A stretch of 64,000 nucleotides of DNA from Bradyrhizobium sp. 138 (lineage in GTDB: Bacteria > Pseudomonadota > Alphaproteobacteria > Rhizobiales > Xanthobacteraceae). The first letter of the stretch is position 1; every line of letters begins with the position of its first letter. The notes under the pieces are model-generated. The model was not told where the DNA came from. It was given only the letters and a program-made list of their open reading frames with translations, and did no database searches. The position numbers and the translations under genes are program-made. Location: assembly GCF_023074075.1 (NCBI RefSeq), contig NZ_JADPKT010000086.1, forward strand, positions 1 through 64,000, written 5' to 3'. Shown in pieces: positions 47,787-58,162 of the stretch.

Positions 47787-50744
47787 TCAGCTCAGTGCTT
47801 CGTCCAGGAACGCCTTCAGCTGCGCCTGATGCTTGGACATCAGACCCGTGGCGGTCGCAGCGGAAGCGGCGCGGCCGACATACCGCGGACGCCGGCTTAC
47901 GCCGTTCACCTGGTTCAGCACCCATTCCAGATAGGGCTCGATGAAGTGCCAGGCGCCCATGTTGCGCGGCTCTTCCTGGCACCACACCACTTCGGCCTTC
48001 TTGAAGCGCGACAGCTCGGCCACCAGCGCCTTCAACGGCACCGGATAGAGCTGCTCGATGCGCATCAGGTAGATGTCGTCGATGCCGCGCTTCTCGCGCT
48101 CCTCGTAGAGGTCGTAATAGACTTTGCCGGAGCACAGCACGATGCGGCGGACCTTCTCGTCGGGGACGAGCTTGATCGCCTCGTTCGGCAGCATCTGGGC
48201 GTCATCATAGAGGATGCGGTGGAAGGTCGTGCCCTTCGCAAGCTCCTCGATGCGCGACACCGCCCGCTTGTGACGCAGCAGCGATTTCGGCGTCATCACG
48301 ATCAGCGGCTTGCGGATCTCGCGATGGAGCTGGCGCCGCAGCACGTGGAAGTAGTTCGCCGGCGTGGTCGGATAGACCACCTGCATGTTGTCTTCCGCGC
48401 TCATCTGCAGATAACGCTCGAGGCGCGCCGAGGAATGCTCCGGGCCCTGGCCCTCGTAGCCGTGCGGCAGCAGGCAGACGAGACCGGACATGCGCAGCCA
48501 TTTGCGCTCGCCCGAGGAGATGAACTGGTCAAACACGACCTGCGCGCCGTTGGCGAAGTCGCCGAACTGGGCTTCCCACAGGGTCAGCGTGTTCGGCTCG
48601 GCGAGCGAATAGCCGTATTCGAAGCCGAGCACGGCCTCTTCCGACAGCAGCGAGTTGATGACCTCGTAATGGCCCTGCTCGTGACCGAGATGGTTGAATG
48701 GCGTGTAGCGGCTCTCGTCTTCCTGGTCGATCAGGACCGAGTGGCGCTGCGAGAAGGTGCCGCGCTCCGAATCCTGTCCGGACAGGCGGACGTGATGGTT
48801 TTCGTTGAGCAGCGAGCAGAACGCCAGCGCCTCGCCGGTCGCCCAGTCGATGCCGGCGCCGCTGTCGATCGCCTTGGAGCGGTTATCGAGGAAACGCTGG
48901 ATGGTGCGGTGAACGCGGAAGCCGTCCGGCACCTTGGTGATCTTGCGGCCGATATCCTTCAGCGTGGCGATGTCGACGCCCGTGACGCCGCGCCGCGCGT
49001 CCTCTTCCTGGTCGGCAATCTTGAAGCCGGACCACTTGCCGTCGAGCCAGTCGGCCTTGTTCGGCTTGTAGGAGGTGCCGGCCTCGAACTCGGCATCGAG
49101 CCGCGAGCGCCAGTCGGACTTCAGCTTGTCGACCTCACCTTCGGTGACCACGCCGTCGGCGATCAGGCGCTTGGAGTAAAGAGTGAGGGTCGAGGGATGG
49201 GCCGCGATCCGCTTGTACATCACGGGCTGGGTGAACGCGGGCTCATCGCCCTCGTTGTGTCCGTAACGGCGATAGCACCACATGTCGATCACGACCGGCT
49301 TGTGGAACTTCTGCCGGAACTCGGTCGCGACCTTGGCCGCGAACACCACGGCTTCCGGATCGTCGCCGTTGACGTGGAAGATCGGCGCGTCGATCATCTT
49401 CGCCACATCCGACGGGTAAGGCGAAGAACGCGAATAACGCGGATAGGTGGTGAAGCCGATCTGGTTGTTGACAATGAAGTGCACGGAGCCGCCGGTGCGG
49501 TAGCCCTTCAGGTCGGACAGGCCGAAGCATTCCGCGACCACGCCCTGGCCGGCGAACGCGGCATCGCCGTGCATCAGCAGCGGCATGACGGAGATGCGCA
49601 TGTCGGGCGGATCACCGTGCTGGTCCTGCTTCGCGCGCACCTTGCCGAGCACGACGGGATCGACGATCTCGAGATGCGAGGGGTTGGCGGTCAGCGACAG
49701 ATGGATGCGGTTGCCGTCGAACTCGCGGTCCGAGGAGGCGCCGAGGTGGTACTTGACGTCGCCCGAGCCTTCGACCGCGTCGGGGTTGGCGGAGCCGCCC
49801 TTGAACTCGTGGAACAGTGCGCGATGGGCCTTACCCAATACCTGGGTCAGCACGTTGAGGCGGCCGCGATGCGGCATGCCGAGCACGATTTCCTTCACGC
49901 CGAGATTGCCGCCACGCTTGATGATCTGCTCGAGCGCGGGGATCAGCGCTTCACCGCCATCGAGGCCGAAGCGCTTGGTGCCGGTGAACTTGGTGTCGCA
50001 GAACTTTTCGAAGCCCTCGGCTTCGACCAGCTTGGTCAGGATGGCGCGACGACCTTCAGGAGTGAACGAGATCTCCTTGTCGGGTCCCTCGATGCGTTCC
50101 TGGATCCAGGCCTTCTGCGCCGCGTTGCTGATATGCATGAACTCGACGCCGAGCGTCTGGCAGTAGGTGCGCTCGCAGATCGCGGTGATCTCGCGCAGCG
50201 TGCCGTATTCGAGGCCGAGCACGTGATCGAGGAAGATCTTGCGGTCGAAATCGGCTTCGCTGAAGCCGTAGGTGCGCGGGTCGAGCTCTTCGCGGTTGCG
50301 CTGGGCTTCGATGCCGAGCGGATCGAGCTTGGCATGGAAGTGGCCGCGCATGCGGTAGGAGCGGATCAGCATCAAGGCGCGGACGGAGTCGCGCGTGGCC
50401 TGAAGCACGTCGGCGGAGGAGATGTCGGCACCCTTAGCCTGCGCCTTGGCGGCGATCTTGGCACCGACCGCCTTCTCGACCTCAGCCCAATTGCCGTCGA
50501 GGGCGGAGGTGAGGTCGTCCTGCGGCGTCAGCGGCCAGTTGGCGCGCTCCCAGGACGGGCCCTCGGCGTTCTTCCGGACGTCGGCAGGCTGGTCGTTGAG
50601 GCTCTTGAAGAACTCCTGCCACTCGGCGTCGACCGAGGAGGGGTCCTTCTCGTAGCGGGCGTAGATTTCGTCGATGTAGGTGGCGTTGGTGCCCTGCAAA
50701 AAGGAGGACAAGGCAAAGGCTGCGTTCGCGTCCTGGCGAGACAT
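47787..50744 (-). CDS. sucA: 2-oxoglutarate dehydrogenase E1
   Basis: Thiamine-diphosphate decarboxylase of the TCA cycle. The 985-residue product starts with SSFLQGTNATYIDEIYARYE, contains the GGEALIPALEQII and IVLGMPHRGRLNVL segments, the ThDP and metal region around GDAAFAGQGVVAE and NNQIGFTT, and the C-terminal transketolase-like pyrimidine domain with FEYGYSLAEPNTLTLWEAQFGDFANGAQ. The length is normal for OdhA. It follows sucD by 137 bases. Confidence 0.98.
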   Translation of the reverse strand: MSRQDANAAFALSSFLQGTNATYIDEIYARYEKDPSSVDAEWQEFFKSLNDQPADVRKNAEGPSWERANWPLTPQDDLTSALDGNWAEVEKAVGAKIAAKAQAKGADISSADVLQATRDSVRALMLIRSYRMRGHFHAKLDPLGIEAQRNREELDPRTYGFSEADFDRKIFLDHVLGLEYGTLREITAICERTYCQTLGVEFMHISNAAQKAWIQERIEGPDKEISFTPEGRRAILTKLVEAEGFEKFCDTKFTGTKRFGLDGGEALIPALEQIIKRGGNLGVKEIVLGMPHRGRLNVLTQVLGKAHRALFHEFKGGSANPDAVEGSGDVKYHLGASSDREFDGNRIHLSLTANPSHLEIVDPVVLGKVRAKQDQHGDPPDMRISVMPLLMHGDAAFAGQGVVAECFGLSDLKGYRTGGSVHFIVNNQIGFTTYPRYSRSSPYPSDVAKMIDAPIFHVNGDDPEAVVFAAKVATEFRQKFHKPVVIDMWCYRRYGHNEGDEPAFTQPVMYKRIAAHPSTLTLYSKRLIADGVVTEGEVDKLKSDWRSRLDAEFEAGTSYKPNKADWLDGKWSGFKIADQEEDARRGVTGVDIATLKDIGRKITKVPDGFRVHRTIQRFLDNRSKAIDSGAGIDWATGEALAFCSLLNENHHVRLSGQDSERGTFSQRHSVLIDQEDESRYTPFNHLGHEQGHYEVINSLLSEEAVLGFEYGYSLAEPNTLTLWEAQFGDFANGAQVVFDQFISSGERKWLRMSGLVCLLPHGYEGQGPEHSSARLERYLQMSAEDNMQVVYPTTPANYFHVLRRQLHREIRKPLIVMTPKSLLRHKRAVSRIEELAKGTTFHRILYDDAQMLPNEAIKLVPDEKVRRIVLCSGKVYYDLYEEREKRGIDDIYLMRIEQLYPVPLKALVAELSRFKKAEVVWCQEEPRNMGAWHFIEPYLEWVLNQVNGVSRRPRYVGRAASAATATGLMSKHQAQLKAFLDEALS

Positions 50745-50881
50745 ACTGGAGTTCCTGGCGATTTCGGTTCGCGCATAACAAACGGCGCTGACGCCGAGCT
50801 CCCCGGCAGAGGCTCGGCGCGACAGGCACCCTTTACCCTATTTGCTGCGAAACTTCGCCCGGAAAATTACGAAGAAGTGAA

Positions 50882-51766
50882 TTAGCCTTTCAACTTTTCG
50901 GCAAGCGTATGGCCGAGGCGGGCGGGCGACGGGGACACTGTAATTCCTGCCGATTTCATCGCCTCGGTCTTGGAACCGGCGTCGCCCTTGCCGCCCGAGA
51001 TGATCGCGCCGGCATGACCCATGCGGCGGCCGGGAGGGGCGGTGACGCCGGCGATGAAGCCGACCATCGGCTTCTTGCGACCGCGCTTGGCCTCGTCCTT
51101 GAGGAACTGGGCGGCATCCTCCTCGGCGGAACCGCCGATCTCGCCGATCATGATGATGGATTCGGTCTTGGGGTCGGCGAGCAGCATTTCCAGCACGTCG
51201 ATGAACTCGGTGCCCTTGACCGGGTCACCGCCGATGCCGACGGCGGTGGTCTGGCCGAGGCCCTCCTGGGAGGTCTGGAAGACAGCTTCGTAAGTGAGCG
51301 TGCCTGAGCGGGAGACGATGCCGACCGAGCCGGTCTTGAAGATGTTGGCGGGCATGATGCCGATCTTGCACTCGCCGGCGGTCATGACGCCCGGGCAGTT
51401 CGGCCCGATCAGGCGCGACTTGGAGCCGGCCAGCGAGCGCTTCACGCGCACCATGTCGACGACGGGAATGCCCTCGGTGATGCAGACGATCAGCGGGATC
51501 TCGGCGTCGATGGCTTCGCAGATCGCATCCGCCGCGCCCGGCGGCGGCACGTAGATCACCGACGCATCGGCGCCGGTCTTCTCACGCGCATCGCGCACGG
51601 TGTCGAACACCGGCAGGCCCAGATGGGTCGCGCCGCCTTTGCCCGGCGAGGTGCCGCCGACCATCTTGGTGCCGTAGGCGATCGCGGCCTCGGAATGGAA
51701 GGTGCCGTTCTTGCCGGTGAAGCCCTGGCAGATGACCTTGGTGTTCTTGTCGATCAGGATGGACAT
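50882..51766 (-). CDS. sucD: Succinate-CoA ligase alpha subunit
   Basis: Substrate-level phosphorylation step of the TCA cycle, with SucC. The 294-residue product has the CoA-binding region (VICQGFTGKNGTFHSEAAI), GPNCPGV and the phosphohistidine loop HAGAIISGGKG. It is separated from sucC by two unrelated small genes instead of following it directly. Confidence 0.98.
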   Translation of the reverse strand: MSILIDKNTKVICQGFTGKNGTFHSEAAIAYGTKMVGGTSPGKGGATHLGLPVFDTVRDAREKTGADASVIYVPPPGAADAICEAIDAEIPLIVCITEGIPVVDMVRVKRSLAGSKSRLIGPNCPGVMTAGECKIGIMPANIFKTGSVGIVSRSGTLTYEAVFQTSQEGLGQTTAVGIGGDPVKGTEFIDVLEMLLADPKTESIIMIGEIGGSAEEDAAQFLKDEAKRGRKKPMVGFIAGVTAPPGRRMGHAGAIISGGKGDAGSKTEAMKSAGITVSPSPARLGHTLAEKLKG

Positions 51767-51772
51767 TTTTAC

Positions 51773-52237
51773 TTAGCTCCGAGCATCTTCTGCGAGTTGT
51801 TCTTCATAAACCTTGTCGAGGAATTGGTCCGGTGACAGGCCATCATCATTCGTCTGGGCGTACATCCAACGCATCATCTTTTCGCGTCCAAACTTTCCCG
51901 ACCCGACGACGACGAACCACTGTCGGCCCTCATCGACGGGGTTATGGTCGTGAAGCGCATCGAGAACATGCGGCTTCTGGCAGAGCGAACACCAAAGCTG
52001 CTTGCGTTCGCGCCGAGATGACCGATCTTTTGTCGCCTCAAACAGCCAGTAGCTCCGTTCGGCCTTGACTGTCTCAGCATGTGGTCCCCTGACGAGGAAT
52101 GTCGTTGGCTCCTCATCACGGGACCAGTGATAGTGGTTGACGAAGAGATATTGCTGCATCTCCTCGATTGAGAAGGGGCACGTATCCGGCATTTGATCCG
52201 AGGTCGTTGCTGCGTCCCATATCGGATATCCGGCCAT
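51773..52237 (-). CDS. Hypothetical protein between sucC and sucD
   Basis: A 154-residue protein I do not recognise. It is rich in Trp, Tyr and His (NHYHWSRDEEPTTFLVRG, ERSYWLFEATKDRS) and carries one CxxC pair (WCSLCQKP) that could bind a metal. No membrane segment is seen. The stretch is lower in GC than the surrounding suc genes, which suggests later acquisition. The ATG at 52,237 is 8 bases past the preceding DUF1579 gene stop and it ends 6 bases before the sucD start, so it is tightly packed into the operon. A TTG at 52,243 is also possible. Confidence 0.65.
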   Translation of the reverse strand: MAGYPIWDAATTSDQMPDTCPFSIEEMQQYLFVNHYHWSRDEEPTTFLVRGPHAETVKAERSYWLFEATKDRSSRRERKQLWCSLCQKPHVLDALHDHNPVDEGRQWFVVVGSGKFGREKMMRWMYAQTNDDGLSPDQFLDKVYEEQLAEDARS

Positions 52238-52245
52238 ACCCAACT

Positions 52246-52725
52246 CTAGTGAACACGACGGTAGACGCCGGTGAGCACGTCGGCCCAGCCTTCCGCATCC
52301 GGCGAGAACTGGATCTTCAACGAGTAGGAATCCTCATTGATGATTTCGTAGACGTGGCGCGCATTGCCGCGGAGCGAGCCGCGCACCAGCGTCAGGGTCT
52401 TGCCGACCCACCCGCCGGAAGCGGGCGAGGGCGGCGTGTAGCCGAGCGAGTCGTACCAGAACAATTTGTAGGTCCGGTCGTCGCGGTCGTAGGTGAAGAG
52501 GCCGTGGGTGGCGAAGACCTGCTTGCCGTCGCGCATCTGGACGCCGTCCTGGATCAGGTAGAACCCATTAAGGTCCATGCGCGCGACGATGCGCGAGGTG
52601 GCCGGCCCGCCGGCATTCCAGCGCGACGGAAAGACCACCTCTTCGCCATCCCATTCGCCGGCGAACGCGGCGAGACGCGCGTGCTCGGGGAGCGGAGATG
52701 ATGCGGCGAGATGGTCCTGGGCCAT
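52246..52725 (-). CDS. DUF1579-family protein
   Basis: A 159-residue soluble protein of the DUF1579 type, a lipocalin-like beta-barrel of unknown role. The visible pattern is FAGEWDGEEVVFPSRWNAGGPATSRIVARMDLNGFYLIQDGVQMRDG, followed by alternating beta strands (THGLFTYDRDDRTYKLFWYDSLGY). It starts 4 bases downstream of the sucC stop and ends 8 bases before the next gene, so it is part of the suc operon. A link to succinate-CoA ligase is not established. Confidence 0.8.
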   Translation of the reverse strand: MAQDHLAASSPLPEHARLAAFAGEWDGEEVVFPSRWNAGGPATSRIVARMDLNGFYLIQDGVQMRDGKQVFATHGLFTYDRDDRTYKLFWYDSLGYTPPSPASGGWVGKTLTLVRGSLRGNARHVYEIINEDSYSLKIQFSPDAEGWADVLTGVYRRVH

Positions 52726-52729
52726 GGCC

Positions 52730-53926
<1,197 letters not shown>

Positions 53927-54088
53927 TTGGTCGCTCCCTGAACCCGCGGGCGGTGACCTCTAGGGCCCACCTCAGTCTTGTGGCTGGCATACCATATACC
54001 ACAGGAACTGCAACCCGGATTCTTTGACTCGATCTCTGGACTGCCGAACCCGGAGCCCCGCCCGGACAACCGGGCCCCGGAAATGAAA

Positions 54089-54119
54089 CCGCCGAAGACC
54101 GGGTTTCGATCTTCGGCGG
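54089..54119 (-). terminator. Hairpin after mdh
   Basis: CCGCCGAAGA (54,089-54,098) pairs perfectly with TCTTCGGCGG (54,110-54,119). On the minus strand it follows the mdh stop (54,133) and is followed by TTTCATTT, so it can end or attenuate the mdh transcript before sucC. Confidence 0.75.
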
Positions 54120-54132
54120 GATTGGTTGCGCC

Positions 54133-55101
54133 TTAGCGGCCGAGAAGATCGGGGGCGATCTTCTTGCAGGCATCGACCAGGCCCTGTACGGCGCCGACCG
54201 ACTTGTCGAAGGCCTCGCGGTCCTTGCCGGCGAGCTCGATCTCGACGACGCGCTCGACGCCCTTGGAGCCGATCACGACGGGCACACCGACATACATGTC
54301 CTTCACGCCGTATTCGCCGTTCAGGTAGGCGGCCGACGGCAGCACGCGCTTCTTGTCACGCAGATAGCTCTCGGCCATCGCGATCGCGGACGCGGCCGGC
54401 GCGTAGAAGGCCGAGCCGGTCTTGAGCAGATTGACGATCTCGGCGCCGCCGTTGCGGGTGCGGTCGACGATCTCGTCGAGGCGCGCCTGCGAGGTCCAGC
54501 CCATCTTGACGAGATCGGGCAGCGGAATGCCGGCGACGGTGGAGTACTTCACCAGCGGCACCATGGTGTCGCCATGGCCGCCGAGCACGAAGGCGGTGAC
54601 GTCTTCCACCGAGACGTTGAACTCATCGGCCAGGAAGTAGCGGAAGCGGGCCGAATCCAGCACGCCGGCCATGCCGACGACCTTCTTGTGCGGCAGACCG
54701 GAAGCCTTCTGCAGCGCCCAGACCATCGCGTCGAGCGGGTTGGTGATGCAGATGACGAACGCGTCGGGCGCGTATTTCTTGATGCCGGCACCGACCTGCT
54801 CCATGACCTTGAGGTTGATGGAGAGAAGGTCGTCACGGCTCATGCCGGGCTTGCGCGGCACGCCGGCGGTGACGATGCAGACTTTGGCGTTGTCGAGCGC
54901 CTCATAGGAATTCGCGCCGGTGTAATGCGCGTCAAATCCGTCGACCGGCGAGGACTGCGCGATGTCGAGCGCCTTGCCCTGCGGCACCCCCTCGGCGATG
55001 TCGAACATCACGACGTCGCCCAGTTCTTTCAGGCCGATGAGGTGAGCCAGCGTTCCACCGATCTGACCGGAGCCAATCAAAGCAATCTTGTCGCGCGCCA
55101 T
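54133..55101 (-). CDS. mdh: Malate dehydrogenase
   Basis: NAD-dependent malate/oxaloacetate interconversion, TCA cycle. The 322-residue product starts MARDKIALIGSGQIGGTLAHL (NAD-binding GxGxxG), has VPRKPGMSRDDLL (active-site loop with Arg), and the catalytic HGD in GGHGDTMVPL with the DSARFR substrate region. The ATG at 55,101 is preceded by AAAGGACAGG; a GTG seven codons earlier is less likely. First gene of the mdh-suc set. Confidence 0.97.
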   Translation of the reverse strand: MARDKIALIGSGQIGGTLAHLIGLKELGDVVMFDIAEGVPQGKALDIAQSSPVDGFDAHYTGANSYEALDNAKVCIVTAGVPRKPGMSRDDLLSINLKVMEQVGAGIKKYAPDAFVICITNPLDAMVWALQKASGLPHKKVVGMAGVLDSARFRYFLADEFNVSVEDVTAFVLGGHGDTMVPLVKYSTVAGIPLPDLVKMGWTSQARLDEIVDRTRNGGAEIVNLLKTGSAFYAPAASAIAMAESYLRDKKRVLPSAAYLNGEYGVKDMYVGVPVVIGSKGVERVVEIELAGKDREAFDKSVGAVQGLVDACKKIAPDLLGR

Positions 55102-55148
55102 GTGAGCCTGTCCTTTAGACACGTAAGGAGGGGAAAACTGAGAGGGTG

Positions 55149-55175
55149 GTTATCCCTTTCGCCTTCCCCGTTCAA
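55149..55175 (-). promoter_or_regulatory. Possible promoter of mdh
   Basis: On the minus strand TTGAAC (complement of 55,170-55,175) and GATAAC (complement of 55,149-55,154) are separated by 15 bases, a short but plausible sigma-70 arrangement about 50 bases before the mdh start. It is based on visual matching only. Confidence 0.35.
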
Positions 55176-55230
55176 GTCGGTGGATGCCCATTTGTCGGGC
55201 TTGCCGCGTTTCCGGCCAGCAACCCAAAGC

Positions 55231-55330
55231 CGTCATTCATGGGCGCCCGCGCCACTGCGCGGGCGAACCCGGAATCTCGAGATTGGGACCGCGAGATTCC
55301 GGGTTCGCGCTTCGCGCGCCCCGGAATGGA
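55231..55330. repeat. Palindromic repeat, family B, copy 2
   Basis: CGTCATTCATGGGCGCCCGC is followed by GAACCCGGAATCTCGAGATT and, after a 10-base spacer, GCGAGATTCCGGGTTCGCGC, the same outer and inner elements as 18,912-18,994. It separates mdh from zapE. Confidence 0.85.
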
Positions 55331-55348
55331 AGCATCGGAGAATAGGAC

Positions 55349-56533
55349 TTAAGTCTCCACCAGACCCTTGGTGGAGCCGCTTGCGGTGGAATCCTTGCGG
55401 CCGTGAGCCAGCGCCAGATAGGATTCCGAGCTCATCTCGATCAGGCGCGAGGCCGTCCGCTTGAACTCCATGGCCTCAACGCCCTCATGGGCGAGGTAGA
55501 GCGAGATCGGGTTGGCGTCGGCCGAAGCCATCAGCTTCACGGCATTGTCATAGAGCGTGTCGATCAGCGTGATGAAGCGCTTGGCGGCGTTGCGCTGGGC
55601 GAAGTCCATCACTGGAATATGGTCGACCAGGATAGTGTGATAGTCGTGCGCCAGCCTGAGGTAATCCGATGCGCCGAGCGGCTTCTCGCAGAGGTCGGAG
55701 AAGGGAAACCGCGCCACGCCATGTGCCGAGCACGGCACGTGCAGGATGCGACCCTTGACCGAAATATCGCGCGACTTGCATTTGGCGTTGCCGGTCATTT
55801 TCGACCAGGCGCGGTCGAGCGCGGCGTCCGCATCGCCATCGGCCGGCGTCAGCCACATCGGCACGCCCTGCAACTTCTCCAGCCGAAAGTCGGTGCGCGC
55901 ATCGAGCCGCGCGACGTCCATATGGTCGGTGATCTGCTTGATGAACGGCAGGAACAGCGAACGGTTGAGGCCGCCCTTGTAGAGATCGTCGGGGGCGACG
56001 TTGGAGGTCGCGACCACGACGGTGCCGAGCTCGAACAATTTGGCGAACAGGCGTCCCAGGATCATCGCGTCCGCGATGTCGGTGACGTGGAATTCGTCGA
56101 AGCAGAGCAGCCAGCTCTCCTCGAAGATCGCATTCGCGGTCAGCGCGATGACGTCGCCGTCGGCGATCTCGCCGCGCGCGATGCCCTGGCGATAGTCGTA
56201 GATGCGCTCATGCACGTCCGCCATGAATTCGTGGAAATGCGCGCGCCGCTTGTGCTCGACGGTCGAGTGCTGGAAGAACAAATCCATCAGCATGGTCTTG
56301 CCGCGGCCGACCTCGCCATGGATGTAGAGCCCGCGCGGGGCCTCGTCCTTGTCGCTGCTGAACAGGCGCGCGAGCAGGCCCTGCTTGCGCTGCGGCGTAT
56401 AGCTCGCGAGCCGCTGGTCGAGCGCCGCATAGGCCTCGGCGACCTCGGCCTGCGCCGCGTCGGGCTCGATCGCGCCGGAGGCGATCTCGGCCTGATAGGC
56501 CTCGCTGAATGGGGAACTGGGGGTCGAGAGCAT
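55349..56533 (-). CDS. zapE: Cell division protein ZapE (AFG1-like ATPase)
   Basis: A 394-residue AFG1/ZapE ATPase. Walker A GEVGRGKTMLMDLFF and Walker B LLCFDEFHVTDIADAM are present, with the family-specific HFHEFMADVHERI between them. In gamma-proteobacteria ZapE acts with the Z ring; in this group its location next to mdh is common. It is on the minus strand with mdh, separated by a repeat. Confidence 0.93.
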   Translation of the reverse strand: MLSTPSSPFSEAYQAEIASGAIEPDAAQAEVAEAYAALDQRLASYTPQRKQGLLARLFSSDKDEAPRGLYIHGEVGRGKTMLMDLFFQHSTVEHKRRAHFHEFMADVHERIYDYRQGIARGEIADGDVIALTANAIFEESWLLCFDEFHVTDIADAMILGRLFAKLFELGTVVVATSNVAPDDLYKGGLNRSLFLPFIKQITDHMDVARLDARTDFRLEKLQGVPMWLTPADGDADAALDRAWSKMTGNAKCKSRDISVKGRILHVPCSAHGVARFPFSDLCEKPLGASDYLRLAHDYHTILVDHIPVMDFAQRNAAKRFITLIDTLYDNAVKLMASADANPISLYLAHEGVEAMEFKRTASRLIEMSSESYLALAHGRKDSTASGSTKGLVET

Positions 56534-56588
56534 GGCCCTTTACCGCCAGAGACGGGCGGAAATTGCAAGCCGGGAATTGGTGCAGGGC

Positions 56589-56752
56589 GCTATGCGTTCC
56601 GTGTCCCGGACGCGCTGCGGCACTCCCGGCGATGCGAAGCATCGTCCGGTGTGACGCCGTGCAGAGCCGGGACCCACCGTTTCGCTCAGCGGCAAATTTC
56701 GTTCATCGTGGAGCACTGGGCCCCGGCTCTGCGGCCGGGGCACGAGAGCGGT
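56589..56752. repeat. Palindromic repeat, family F
   Basis: The right half GTGCAGAGCCGGGACCCACC is mirrored by GGGCCCCGGCTCTGCGGCCGGG, and the left part carries TGTCCCGGACGCGCTGCGGC. It lies between zapE and thpR and looks like a composite of two palindromic units. Confidence 0.7.
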
Positions 56753-56753
56753 G

Positions 56754-57290
56754 CTACTCACACAGCTCGTAGGCGTCCTCGACCACATACGGCCCGCCGC
56801 CCGTCGACGCACGCGACGAGAACAAGACAAACCGCTCCGCCATGAACGCCTTGCTCGGGAAATAGCCGCGCAGCGAGAGATAATCGGCGACGTCGCGATC
56901 GGAGGCATCGTGCAGCCGGGCGAGCGTCACATGCGGAATGAATTTGCGCCCCTCGGGGTTGAGACCGATCCGCTGCATCATGCGCTCGAGCTCGGCCTGC
57001 AATTCCATCAGCGGCTTGCTCGGCGCGATGGTCGCAACGACTGCGCGCGGCTTGCGGCCGCCGAAACTCGTCAGCCCCTGCACCTTCACCTCGAACGGCT
57101 TGCGGTCGACGCGAAACAGCATCGAGGCGATCTCGTTGGCGGACACGCCGTCGATATCGCCGATGAAGCGCAAGGTGACGTGATAATTTTCGGGATCGAT
57201 CCACCGGGCGCCGGGAAGGCCACCCCTCAAGTTGGAAAGCGACTGGCCGATCTCGGCCGGAATTTCCAGACCCGTGAACAAACGCGGCAT
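56754..57290 (-). CDS. thpR: RNA 2',3'-cyclic phosphodiesterase (2H family)
   Basis: Opens RNA 2',3'-cyclic ends, historically called 2'-5' RNA ligase. The 178-residue protein has both HxT motifs of the 2H fold, HVTLRF near residue 37 and HVTLAR near residue 124, which are the catalytic histidines. Start at the conserved MPRLFTGLEIP. It stands alone on the minus strand. Confidence 0.94.
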   Translation of the reverse strand: MPRLFTGLEIPAEIGQSLSNLRGGLPGARWIDPENYHVTLRFIGDIDGVSANEIASMLFRVDRKPFEVKVQGLTSFGGRKPRAVVATIAPSKPLMELQAELERMMQRIGLNPEGRKFIPHVTLARLHDASDRDVADYLSLRGYFPSKAFMAERFVLFSSRASTGGGPYVVEDAYELCE

Positions 57291-57462
57291 CGTTTCGCAC
57301 TCCCGATGCTTGGGTACGATCCCTGAGCAGGATCATATCCAAATTAGAGCCGGCGACGAATCACCGGTACCCTGATTCCTATCGCGTTTGTGTGACTCTG
57401 CGAAGCTTGGCCCGCCTTACCCCGGGAAAACCCTGGGTATGAGGGTTGGCGCTGCCTGCATT

Positions 57463-58107
57463 TCAACGCCGCTGCCCAACGATCGTGCCAATGAATGCCT
57501 CCACCGTGGGCATGATGTTGCCAACGATGATGTCGACGCCGGCCGCGGTCGGATGAATGCCGTCGGCCTGGTTGAGCTTGGCATCGGCGGCGACGGCGTC
57601 GAGGAAGAATGGATAGAGCGGCACGTCGAATGTTTTCGCAAGCTCCGGATAAATCGAATTGAAGCGCGCGGCGTAATCGGCGCCGTAGTTCGGCGGCGCC
57701 AGCATGCCGCAGAGCATCACCGCGATCTTGCGCGCCTTGAGCCGCTGGATGATGTCGGTGAGCGCGGCGCGCGTCAAACCGGGATCGATGCCGCGCAGCG
57801 CATCGTTGGCGCCGAGCTCGACGATGACGCCCTCGGTTCCCTCAGGCACCGACCAGTCGAGCCGATCGCGGCCGCCGGAAGCAGTGTCGCCGGACACCCC
57901 GGCATTGGTCATGTCGACCGCTATGCCTTTGGCCTGCAAGGCTTTTTGAAGCTTTTGGGGGAACGCCTGCTGGGCCGGGAGGCCGAGGCCGGCACTTAAG
58001 GAATCGCCGAGAACCACCAGCTTGATCGGCTTGGCCGCCGGCTGTGCTTGGGCCAACGCGCTTGTCGCAATCGTCATCAAAGCGAGCATCAACACGGCTA
58101 TGTGCAT
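57463..58107 (-). CDS. tesA: Periplasmic thioesterase/lysophospholipase, GDSL family (arylesterase)
   Basis: TesA-type SGNH hydrolase, active on acyl thioesters and lysophospholipids in vitro. The 214-residue product has a signal peptide (AVLMLALMTIATSALA), the block I GDSLSAGLGL with the nucleophile Ser, block III GANDALRG, and block V DGIHPT with the Asp-His. The ATG at 58,107 is used; the open frame extends into the divergent ABC gene and should not be followed. Divergent from the YbbA/YbbP genes, an arrangement also known in E. coli. Confidence 0.92.
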   Translation of the reverse strand: MHIAVLMLALMTIATSALAQAQPAAKPIKLVVLGDSLSAGLGLPAQQAFPQKLQKALQAKGIAVDMTNAGVSGDTASGGRDRLDWSVPEGTEGVIVELGANDALRGIDPGLTRAALTDIIQRLKARKIAVMLCGMLAPPNYGADYAARFNSIYPELAKTFDVPLYPFFLDAVAADAKLNQADGIHPTAAGVDIIVGNIMPTVEAFIGTIVGQRR

Positions 58108-58162
58108 GAACAATCCGTAACGCCTCTCGACCGCGCTATCGGAGTTGCCATATGACCGGACC

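Noticed and set aside
47829..50885. 1,018-codon plus-strand frame opposite sucA
   Set aside because: Very long but exactly antisense to sucA, whose sequence is recognised throughout.
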